NCBI GenBank assembly: GCA_028293465.1 | Contig: JAQGOT010000008.1 | Coordinates: 1-5,677 of the forward strand | Source: Pedosphaera sp. | GTDB taxonomy: Bacteria > Verrucomicrobiota > Verrucomicrobiia > Limisphaerales > Pedosphaeraceae | Direction of reading: 5' to 3' | DNA: 5,677 bases | Shown here: in pieces, positions 1 through 5,677 of the stretch | How the letters are laid out: every line of letters begins with the position of its first letter | Numbering within the stretch: the stretch's first letter is position 1 | Program-made: the position numbers and the translations under genes | Notes under the pieces: generated by a model | Told to the model about the DNA's origin: nothing | Seen by the model: the letters and a program-made list of their open reading frames with translations, nothing else | The model's database searches: none

Positions 1-10
1 CGTAATCCGA

Positions 11-43
11 GCCGGGCGGGGTGGAAACCCCGCCCGGCCTTTT
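11..43 (+). terminator. Strong intrinsic terminator of an upstream gene outside the window
   Basis: A perfect 11-bp GC-only stem (11-21 pairing with 28-38) closes a 6-base loop, TGGAAA. One C and then four T (40-43) follow. No T-run follows the stem when it is read on the minus strand, so it acts on plus-strand transcription. Only ten bases lie to its left, so the gene it ends is not in the window. It should insulate the pilin-like gene from upstream read-through. Confidence 0.85.
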
Positions 44-58
44 CATTCCCCATTTTCC

Positions 59-87
59 GCGCTCCGCAATCTGAAGCCGCGGAGCGC
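59..87. repeat. Perfect 9-bp inverted repeat, possible REP-like hairpin
   Basis: GCGCTCCGC at 59-67 is the exact reverse complement of GCGGAGCGC at 79-87, separated by 11 bases. Neither strand shows a T-run after the stem, so it is not a standard intrinsic terminator. It lies in non-coding DNA just after the terminator at 11-43. It could be a palindromic dispersed repeat, an RNA stem or a protein-binding site. The inverted repeat is certain; its role is not. Confidence 0.5.
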
Positions 88-259
88 CCGCAGCCACTCA
101 TCACTTTTTGGCAAAAGCCCCACGCCAATTGGTCGCCTTCCCTGCCCCGCTCGTGACGCGACCTGCACGAACACCTTGATTTGATTGAGCTAAATGGCGG
201 GATCACGCCGTCGAACCGGTCAACCCCGGGCGGCAGACCGGGCGCTTCGCATCGCTTTC

Positions 260-299
260 TTGCTGCATCCTCGGTGGAAATATGATACGCATACGTATC
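260..299 (+). promoter_or_regulatory. Possible promoter and palindromic operator before the pilin-like gene
   Basis: TATGAT at 281-286 is one mismatch from the sigma-70 -10 consensus. The best -35 candidate is TTGCTG at 260-265, but the spacer is only 15 bases, so the match is weak. An inverted repeat, GATACG-CATA-CGTATC (284-299), overlaps the -10-like box and ends two bases before the ATG at 302. If the promoter is real, transcription starts only a few bases before the ATG and the palindrome covers the start site, as an operator or a small 5' hairpin would. No clear Shine-Dalgarno sequence is present. The rest of 44-301 shows only short weak inverted repeats. Confidence 0.25.
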
Positions 300-301
300 G
301 G

Positions 302-1195
302 ATGAGCACGAATCTTTTTCAACAACGCGCTCGGCTAACCTGGCCCGCCGCCGGCGCGAGACGGGGTTTCACACTGATCGAATTGCTCGTGGTGATCGCC
401 ATCATTGCGATCCTCGCGGGGTTGCTCCTGCCCGTCCTCGGCCGGGCCAAACAAAAGGCCCAGGGCATCCAATGCATGAGCAACCTGCGGCAGATCCAAT
501 TCGGCTGGCTGATGTATGCGGATGACTGCTCAGGCAACCTGGTTCCGAACTGGGGCAACGCCCAGGCCGGTCTCGACGCGGATAAACCCAGTTGGGCCGC
601 CGGTTGGATGGATTACACCAGCAACGCGGACAATACGAACACCGATTACCTGATCAATCCCGGAGCTGGAGACCGCCCCTACGGTGGCTTGCTCGGCAGC
701 TACAACCGGCAGGCGAAAATCTATCGCTGCCCGGCTGACCGTTCCTGGGTGGAGATTGCGGGCACCCGATCCGAACGGGTCCGCAGTGTCTCGATGAACA
801 TGTATATGAATGCCAACTGGCTGGGGTCGTCCGCCAAGGAAGGCCTGGCCGCCGGGTACACCCTGTTCCGCCGGCTGTCGGACTTCGTAAACCTGCCGCC
901 CGCCAACGGATTCGTGCTGCTGGACGAACATGAAGACAGCATCAACGGCCCCGGCTTCGTGGTGGACGTGGTCCGCACCGGTGCGGACAGCCGGTTGTTG
1001 GACGTGCCCGCCAGCTATCATGATCGGGCCTGTGGATTCTCGTTTGCGGACGGACACTCCGAGATTCACAAATGGCGGGATGCCCGCACGGTCATCCCGG
1101 TCACTCGGCAGGACATTGCCACACCTGCAACCCATTTCCCGGCGCCCTTTAGCGAGGACATCCGCTGGTTGCAGGCACGTTCCTCGGCCCAATAA
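302..1195 (+). CDS. Pseudopilin-like protein: prepilin N-terminal methylation domain and H-X9-DG domain
   Basis: This 297-residue protein has the class III (type IV pilin / type II secretion) signal. A basic leader ending ARRG (Gly22) is followed by FTLIELLVVIAIIAILAGLL, with Phe23 the expected methylated residue and Glu27 the conserved +5 glutamate. The hydrophobic stretch (about 23-45) is both membrane anchor and filament-packing helix. Next come the family-typical segments CMSNLRQI (58-65) and YRCPADRS (141-148). The motif His240-X9-Asp250-Gly251 marks the prepilin-type processing-associated H-X9-DG domain. Prepilin peptidase should cut after Gly22, leaving the C-terminal domain outside the inner membrane. 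The start at 302 gives a normal 22-residue leader. An in-frame ATG at 194 would add 36 residues without signal character and is disfavoured. No pilus or secretion genes are adjacent. Such stand-alone proteins are numerous in Verrucomicrobiota and Planctomycetota, and their individual function is generally unknown. Confidence 0.93.
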   Translation: MSTNLFQQRARLTWPAAGARRGFTLIELLVVIAIIAILAGLLLPVLGRAKQKAQGIQCMSNLRQIQFGWLMYADDCSGNLVPNWGNAQAGLDADKPSWAAGWMDYTSNADNTNTDYLINPGAGDRPYGGLLGSYNRQAKIYRCPADRSWVEIAGTRSERVRSVSMNMYMNANWLGSSAKEGLAAGYTLFRRLSDFVNLPPANGFVLLDEHEDSINGPGFVVDVVRTGADSRLLDVPASYHDRACGFSFADGHSEIHKWRDARTVIPVTRQDIATPATHFPAPFSEDIRWLQARSSAQ

Positions 1196-1214
1196 GTCAG
1201 CCGAAAGGCGGACT
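1195..1214 (+). other. Small hairpin at the pilin-like stop codon
   Basis: Starting at the last base of the TAA stop, AGTC-A-GCC pairs with GGC-G-GACT around a GAAA tetraloop. This gives seven base pairs and one A-G mismatch. No U-tract follows, so it is not a convincing terminator. It could protect the 3' end of the mRNA. The rest of the 91-bp convergent gap (1196-1286) holds nothing else I can identify. Confidence 0.25.
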
Positions 1215-1286
1215 GCGGCAGCGGATGAAGTGACGTGGTTATGACCCCCAAATTTGCGTGTTATCCCTCCGAGCTTGGCCGCGCTT

Positions 1287-3650
1287 TCACAACCCGCTTA
1301 CGGGTTTGTTTCGGACATGCAATAGGACGGGGGGCGAGGTCTGCCGGCCTGCCTGGTTCTCGACCGCGTGACAGAAGCAGTCCGTTTCGGAAACCCATTT
1401 GGCGGCTTTGAGGAAAATTTGGCGCTCATTTTCCCCTTTCGCAATCAAGACCCCGCTCAACCCGATGTTATCCACAATGACGCCGTGCGGCAGGCCGTTC
1501 ACGGTGAAGGTGATCAGCTCTTCATGTCCGTTGCGCCGCACCTTCAACCACGCCGGGATGCTTTGACCGGGCGCGATGGTCAACTCCACAGGCTTTTCCG
1601 ACGCCGCCGGAACCGCGTTGGTGGAGAGTGGTTCGGGTGAAACCTCGAGCGCCACAAACAATTTAGGCTGCTCCCCCACTTTAATCTTTCCGAAATGGTT
1701 GACCTCCTTGGTGACCGGCTTTCCATCGATTAACGCGGTGGCGGTGACCCTGGTCATCGGGGCATTGGTTTCGTTCGGCGTTGTGGCATCCAGGGCGGCA
1801 GTGATCGTGCCCTTGGCCTCGTTATGCCCGGCCTCGATCGTCAGGGGCGTGGAAGCCCTAAAACCGGACGGCAGATTCGCGATGTCCACTTTGATTTCCC
1901 CCGTGAAACCATCCACGCGATCCACGGCCACGGAAAATTCCTTGCCGCTTCCGGCGTTGATGGTGGGATTGGCCCCGTTCAACGTCACCTTGAAATCCGG
2001 CCGCGCCTCGCGCAACACCAATTGGTAAACGAAACGTTCGCCGCCATGGCCGCGCGTGTCCGTGACCCGGATGAGATAGGTCCCATCCGCCGGTGGCGAA
2101 AAATGCACCCGGGAATCAACGCCCAGCTTCCGTTCGCCATCATCATCGTTGGCGTAAACGACCGGAAATACCGGCAGCCCGTTGGACTCCAACTTGTCCC
2201 CGGGCAGATGCGGTTCCACAACATAGCACGGTTCGTCCAGCGCGTGCGCCGTGGCACTGGAATCAAAATACGCCTGACGCTTGCCGCCGTTGGCATAAAA
2301 CAGGAAACCGGAATCCGGCCCTTGGGGCATGCGAAAAATCCGGCAAATCTCCCCCTGCATGTAAAAATACTCGTTCAACTCCATTTCCTGCCAATTATCC
2401 ACCCGACAATCCGGATTGTTGGCATCAATCGAGCGGAACGTCACGGCTGAGTTGCGGGTGGCCTGCATGACCAATCGTTCAACGGGTTTGCCATCGGCTT
2501 GGAGGATTTCGATCTTGGTATCCACCGGCGAGCCGCGCTGTGCCGCCGCTGTCTCAATGATCCACCGTTGTCCTTTGTGCGCTTCAAACCTATATAGGTC
2601 GGCATCCGCTCCGCCAAGCCGCTCATCAATCCGTCCATTGACCGAAGCCGGCGCGGGAATTGCCATGGCCTGCGCGACGGTATCGTTCGGTTCCACCTCC
2701 CGCAGTTCCACCCCCGCGCCAACGAGCACTTTGAGCGGTCGTCGATTGTGAAATTTTTCCAAATCCACCGGCACTTCCACTTCGCCGCTGCCACCGGCCT
2801 TCACGCGCGCCTTGCTTTGCGGCGGCAGATTGAAGCCGATCAGTTCGACGTCACTTTCCTGATTAGCCGCCACGCTGAGCGGATAGCAGGCAACCACCTC
2901 GGCAAAAGCGCCCATGCTTAGCCGATAAAAATGCTCCTTGGAACCCGCGGCCATTTCTTCGCTGATCCGCACACGATAGCGTCCAGTGGCGGGAATTCTA
3001 AAATTCAGGAGTGGATCACCCCCATCGAACCCATTGTTGGACGCCAGCAACACCCCCTTCTTGTCAAACAAGCTCAAAACCGCATTGGCTTTGGAACCGA
3101 TGGTCTTGGCCGCCAGATCGAAAATGAACGATTCGCCCGCCCGCGCTTCGAACTCGACTTCATCCGTGTCCCCCGCCGGATCAAGGGTCCCCCAGAAACT
3201 CACGGGCGGCTTCAGCACCGGCACCTGGTTCGTCTTTGCTTCATAGACCTGAGCCAGATCATCGACGTATAACCTCAGCTTGCTGCTCTCGCTGTTGGTG
3301 TTCTTCACGGAGATTTCGTACGCGCCCCGCGGGAGATCAGCGGCCGCCGTGATGCGGATCCAGGCCTCGTTGGTGTTGGTCTCGTCTTCCCGGATCAGTT
3401 CCCCCGCGAGCTTGGGATTGTGCAGCTTCAATTCGGTCAGGTCGGAAAGGTTCGTGCCGATAAGTTTGATTTCCACCGGCATGCCCCGCTGCATGCCTCG
3501 CGGTTGCAATTCGAAAATTTCCGGCTTGCCGGGCGGAACCGCCATCATCTTCGGCTTCGCGGCCTTGGCTTTGGGTCGTCCCCACGCTGGCAGGCTGAGC
3601 GCGACTACCATCACTGCGGCTATCAGCAAATATTTCATCATGGAACGCAT
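1287..3650 (-). CDS. Exported multidomain protein with Ig-like and PPC (pre-peptidase C-terminal) domains
   Basis: This is a 787-residue secreted or periplasmic protein. The N-terminus is a Sec signal peptide (residues 1-24: Arg/Lys start, hydrophobic core 7-20, likely cut after AWG), followed by a Lys/Ala-rich linker. Domains by sequence pattern are: IPT/TIG-like beta-sandwich (about 43-129); first PPC domain (about 150-246, with GDTDEVEFEARAGE and FRIPATGRYRVRI); second Ig-like unit (about 254-312); second PPC domain beginning EVEPNDT (318-324) and ending PADGTYLIRVTD (520-531). The second PPC domain is split by a module of about 100 residues (about 395-498). Two further Ig-like regions follow (about 552-655 and 662-780). 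No protease or other catalytic signature is visible, so a binding or scaffold role is inferred. The gene starts 24 bases after the cytochrome-WD40 gene on the same strand, so it is probably co-transcribed. GTGAG three bases before the ATG at 3650 is a weak ribosome site. ATGs at codons 4 and 5 are alternatives that keep the signal peptide. Similar proteins occur beside DUF1549/DUF1553 genes in Planctomycetota and Verrucomicrobiota; their function is uncharacterised. Confidence 0.88.
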   Translation of the reverse strand: MRSMMKYLLIAAVMVVALSLPAWGRPKAKAAKPKMMAVPPGKPEIFELQPRGMQRGMPVEIKLIGTNLSDLTELKLHNPKLAGELIREDETNTNEAWIRITAAADLPRGAYEISVKNTNSESSKLRLYVDDLAQVYEAKTNQVPVLKPPVSFWGTLDPAGDTDEVEFEARAGESFIFDLAAKTIGSKANAVLSLFDKKGVLLASNNGFDGGDPLLNFRIPATGRYRVRISEEMAAGSKEHFYRLSMGAFAEVVACYPLSVAANQESDVELIGFNLPPQSKARVKAGGSGEVEVPVDLEKFHNRRPLKVLVGAGVELREVEPNDTVAQAMAIPAPASVNGRIDERLGGADADLYRFEAHKGQRWIIETAAAQRGSPVDTKIEILQADGKPVERLVMQATRNSAVTFRSIDANNPDCRVDNWQEMELNEYFYMQGEICRIFRMPQGPDSGFLFYANGGKRQAYFDSSATAHALDEPCYVVEPHLPGDKLESNGLPVFPVVYANDDDGERKLGVDSRVHFSPPADGTYLIRVTDTRGHGGERFVYQLVLREARPDFKVTLNGANPTINAGSGKEFSVAVDRVDGFTGEIKVDIANLPSGFRASTPLTIEAGHNEAKGTITAALDATTPNETNAPMTRVTATALIDGKPVTKEVNHFGKIKVGEQPKLFVALEVSPEPLSTNAVPAASEKPVELTIAPGQSIPAWLKVRRNGHEELITFTVNGLPHGVIVDNIGLSGVLIAKGENERQIFLKAAKWVSETDCFCHAVENQAGRQTSPPVLLHVRNKPVSGL
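1290..1312 (+). terminator. Probable terminator of the pilin-like gene inside the end of the opposing gene
   Basis: AACCCG (1291-1296), loop CTTA and CGGGTT (1301-1306) form a perfect 6-bp stem. It is followed on the plus strand by the T-rich TGTTTC. The outer C1290 can pair with G1308 if a T is bulged. On the minus strand the bases after the stem are not T-rich, so the polarity suits the pilin-like gene, which ends 95 bases earlier. The element coincides with the last codons of the convergent PPC-domain gene. The stem is short and the T-run is interrupted. Confidence 0.35.
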
Positions 3651-3674
3651 AATCTCACGGTTCGATCGGCCGGG

Positions 3675-5111
3675 CTAATTCGCTTGGGTTGAAACGCCCA
3701 ATGGAGCGCTTGGTAAAGCCGGGTGCGCTGACTCGGCGTTCAACGTTGGCATCGCCTTGCCACTCGTTGCGTCATAAAATCCCAAGGTGCCATCCATGCG
3801 TCCAACGACGATGGTCTCGTCCTTCGTCATGAAAGCCAGCGCATGTACCCAATCCGGTTGGGTCTCCAACAAAAACCGTTCCTTGATCAACCTGCCGTCC
3901 CAGACCTTCACCGTGCGGTCCTCGGCGGAAGAGAGCAGCAGCGTGCCATCCGCGGAAAAGAGCAGGTTCAGAATCGCCCCTTCATGCGCATATTTGGCAT
4001 CGAGCAGCGGGTTGGTGGTTTCGGCGGCGCTCTCACTGATTTCCCAAATCCGGATGCGGTTGTCCACCCCGCCCGCCACCAACCGCTTGCCGTCCGGACT
4101 GAACGCGACGGCATACAATTCCTTGAGCGATTGCGACAGCGTGTCCCGACGTTCGCCGGAAGCGACATCCCACAACTTGACCGTCCGGTCGCCACTCGCG
4201 CTGGCGAGAATTTTACCATCTGGCCGGAAGGCCAAGCCGAAAATGGCACCGTTATGCCCAGAGAGCGTTCTGATCTCCTGCCCGGTTTCGGTGTTCCACA
4301 ATTTGATCTTTTGATCGTAACTGCCGGTGGCGAGTATCTTGCCATCGGGCGAAAGCGCGGCGGCGTAAAGCGCGTCCTTATGGCCTGCGAACGTGCGCAC
4401 CAGCGTGCCATCCGCGACCAGCCATTGCCGCACCTCACCCGACAAACCGGGCTCACCGCCCGCTGCGAACAGGTAAGCTCCGTCGGGAGAGAACAGCACT
4501 GCGTTCAGGTTGCCATGATGGCCTTTGAGAGTGCGCGCAATCTGATGGTTGGCGGCGGAGCGCAATTCCACTTGGCCATAGTTCGCCACGGCGATCAACG
4601 CGGGTCCGGAAGCGTAAGCGACGGCCATGATTGGAATATGAGGAGCGACCTTGAGAGCGATCTTGGGCACCACCAGTTCCCGGTCCGCAACCGTTCCCGC
4701 CGGCGGGCCATGGGCACCAGCATTAATCCAAGCTTTGATGGTGGCGATTTCGGCGAGACTCAGTTTCTTCCGCTTTCCCGGCGGCATGATGACTTTGTTG
4801 CCATCCTTTTCGAATGCTCCCTCCACCATCCGCACCATGAGGCTGTCCGCGCTGCGACCAGGCACAAGCGCCGGGCCGATTTCGCCGCCCTTCAGCAGAC
4901 TTGCATAGTCTTCCAACACGAACTTTCCTTCCGGCTCCTGCGCCCCATGGCAATCCATGCAATGCTCGTTGAAGATGGCATCCACCGGCGCGTATTCGTT
5001 CATCGCCGCCGGTTCCGCCGCCGGCGCGCTTAAAATGAATGGGCCAGCGGCCAAGACCCAAAGAAACGACTTCACTACGGCACTTATTTTTGTGGGGCTT
5101 TGATGCTCCAT
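3675..5111 (-). CDS. Exported planctomycete-type cytochrome c fused to a WD40 beta-propeller
   Basis: The protein has 478 residues. A signal peptide (about 1-32, core FLWVLAAGPFILSAPAA) directs export, which c-type heme attachment requires. A PSCyt1-type cytochrome domain (about 41-135) carries the heme motif CMDCH (51-55), the family motif GPALVPG (79-85) and IMPPGK (108-113). Met109 is the likely distal ligand. Residues about 160-450 form WD40 repeats. Blades end near Trp230, Trp272, Trp314, Trp356 and Trp404, with GH dipeptides at 197, 243 and 285. Degenerate first and last blades bring the count to about seven, a complete propeller. A Pro/Ala-rich tail follows. The open frame runs upstream to 5420, but that extension is Arg/Pro/Ser-rich and lies over the DUF1553 gene. 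The ATG at 5111 starts directly at a good signal peptide. Only four bases separate it from the preceding stop, with no Shine-Dalgarno motif, which suggests translational coupling. Electron transfer or heme-dependent sensing is possible; the partner is unknown. Confidence 0.92.
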   Translation of the reverse strand: MEHQSPTKISAVVKSFLWVLAAGPFILSAPAAEPAAMNEYAPVDAIFNEHCMDCHGAQEPEGKFVLEDYASLLKGGEIGPALVPGRSADSLMVRMVEGAFEKDGNKVIMPPGKRKKLSLAEIATIKAWINAGAHGPPAGTVADRELVVPKIALKVAPHIPIMAVAYASGPALIAVANYGQVELRSAANHQIARTLKGHHGNLNAVLFSPDGAYLFAAGGEPGLSGEVRQWLVADGTLVRTFAGHKDALYAAALSPDGKILATGSYDQKIKLWNTETGQEIRTLSGHNGAIFGLAFRPDGKILASASGDRTVKLWDVASGERRDTLSQSLKELYAVAFSPDGKRLVAGGVDNRIRIWEISESAAETTNPLLDAKYAHEGAILNLLFSADGTLLLSSAEDRTVKVWDGRLIKERFLLETQPDWVHALAFMTKDETIVVGRMDGTLGFYDATSGKAMPTLNAESAHPALPSAPLGVSTQAN

Positions 5112-5115
5112 TCGA

Positions 5116-5677
5116 TTAATGATTAAACAGAAACTCTTTGCTGCTGAGGATGGCCCAATACATGTCCTCGATGGCCGGGCGTTGGTCTTTTTCCCCGGCA
5201 TCGGCCAGCACCTTGAGAATTTTTTGTTTCTCCACCGGGCTGGGGAAACGGGACAGCGCGGTGAGGTACGCTTCGTCGATGATTTTATCCGTCGGCGCTT
5301 TTTCGGCCAGCCACTTGGTAATTTGATTCTCCTTGGCCGCCAGTTTCTTGTTGATGGTGTCGCCGTTGGCGAGGTGCAGCACCTGGGTGACGTTGGGCTC
5401 AGCCGTGCGCTCGCACTCACAGGTTTTTTCCCGTTCCGGCCGACCGAAGGATTTCAGGAAATAGGAATCGACATTGGAATCGGGCAGTTGCATCGCCCGC
5501 CAGCCTTTGGGATAGCCCTTAAACTCCGACGGCGCGGCGGCGGCTTCGGAAAGCGTGTCGAGCAGCACTTCCGCCATGAGGCGGCGCGGAAAATAATGTG
5601 AGTAAAAGCGGGTGTCGGCCGCATTCTCCGGCAGGGCCGTGCTGGTGCGCTGGTAGGTCTCAGATTGCAGGATGGCC
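5116..5677 (-). CDS. DUF1553 domain protein, C-terminal part (5' end beyond the window)
   Basis: The 186 visible residues run open to the window edge and lack a start. The base at 5677 is the third of a split codon. The segment matches the end of the DUF1553 family, which usually follows DUF1549, often with an N-terminal cytochrome c domain, in large exported planctomycete/verrucomicrobial proteins. Recognisable stretches are an opening ILQSETYQ, then RFYSHYFPRRLMAEVLLD, GYPKGWRAMQLPD, SYFLKSFGRPERE, CECER, VTQVLHLANGDTINKKL and the characteristic C-terminus SKEFLFNH. An internal ATG at 5577 is not the start, because conserved family sequence continues upstream of it. It is the first operon gene seen here and is followed after four bases by the cytochrome-WD40 gene. 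The DUF1549 part and any heme domain would lie right of the window. No enzymatic activity is established for the family as far as I know. Confidence 0.93.
   Translation of the reverse strand, partial: AILQSETYQRTSTALPENAADTRFYSHYFPRRLMAEVLLDTLSEAAAAPSEFKGYPKGWRAMQLPDSNVDSYFLKSFGRPEREKTCECERTAEPNVTQVLHLANGDTINKKLAAKENQITKWLAEKAPTDKIIDEAYLTALSRFPSPVEKQKILKVLADAGEKDQRPAIEDMYWAILSSKEFLFNH

Noticed and set aside
108..170. Further short inverted repeats: TTGGC/GCCAA at 108-128 and TCGTG/CACGA at 151-170
   Set aside because: Arms of five bases with 10-11 base spacers are expected by chance in a stretch of this size, and no adjacent promoter element supports them.
194..301. N-terminal 36-residue extension of the pilin-like protein from ATG 194
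   Set aside because: It would push the prepilin cleavage Gly to position 58, far beyond the normal leader length, and has no good ribosome site. ATG 302 gives a typical leader.
530..1192. Minus-strand open frame (220 codons) opposite the pilin-like gene
   Set aside because: The plus-strand frame carries clear prepilin and H-X9-DG motifs. The antisense product shows no motif and is a shadow.
1368..1379. CFCH near the C-terminus of the PPC protein as a second heme site
   Set aside because: Heme c attachment needs CXXCH. Here only one residue separates the cysteines (758 and 760), and the surrounding region looks like a beta-sandwich, so it is not a heme motif.
3843..5033. Long plus-strand open frame (396 codons) opposite the cytochrome-WD40 gene
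   Set aside because: It is antisense to an unmistakable protein family and has no recognisable domain of its own. Long antisense frames are common in GC-rich coding DNA.
5112..5420. A 103-codon in-frame upstream extension of the cytochrome-WD40 gene
   Set aside because: It overlaps the well-conserved DUF1553 coding region, its composition is Arg/Pro/Ser-rich as expected of a shadow frame, and starting there would bury the signal peptide. The start at 5111 was used.

Overview
The window most likely comes from a member of the Verrucomicrobiota (Pedosphaera/Limisphaerales type), or less likely a Planctomycetota relative. This rests on gene content, not on a marker gene. It holds a solitary pseudopilin-like protein with the H-X9-DG motif next to a DUF1553 / cytochrome c-WD40 / PPC-domain gene set. 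Both are expanded in these phyla and rare elsewhere. The DNA is fairly GC-rich and densely coding. No mobile element, CRISPR array, tRNA or rRNA was seen.

Layout. Positions 11-43 are a strong plus-strand intrinsic terminator that closes a gene lying left of the window. Positions 44-301 are non-coding, with a perfect 9-bp inverted repeat and a possible promoter/operator just before the next gene. A plus-strand gene (302-1195) encodes a 297-residue pseudopilin-like protein. It converges on a minus-strand operon across a 91-bp gap (1196-1286), and a terminator-like hairpin serving the pilin strand lies inside the last codons of the opposing gene. The operon is read right to left. First is the C-terminal part of a DUF1553 protein (5116-5677, cut by the window edge). 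Four bases later comes an exported cytochrome c/WD40 beta-propeller protein (3675-5111). After a 24-base spacer comes a 787-residue exported protein with Ig-like and PPC domains (1287-3650).

How the genes may work together. All three operon products belong to families exported to the cell envelope, and signal peptides are visible on the two whose N-termini are in the window. The spacing indicates one transcript whose promoter lies right of the window. The set combines a heme protein fused to a propeller scaffold, a large adhesive or binding multidomain protein, and a DUF1553 protein. That is consistent with an envelope complex, but the biochemical role of such clusters is not established and none is assigned here. 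The pseudopilin has no pilus or type II secretion machinery beside it and is probably an independent unit.

No wholly new system can be claimed. The points most worth a second look are the roughly 100-residue module inserted into the second PPC domain, the compact cytochrome-propeller fusion, the SD-less coupling of the first two operon genes, and the palindrome at the pilin start.
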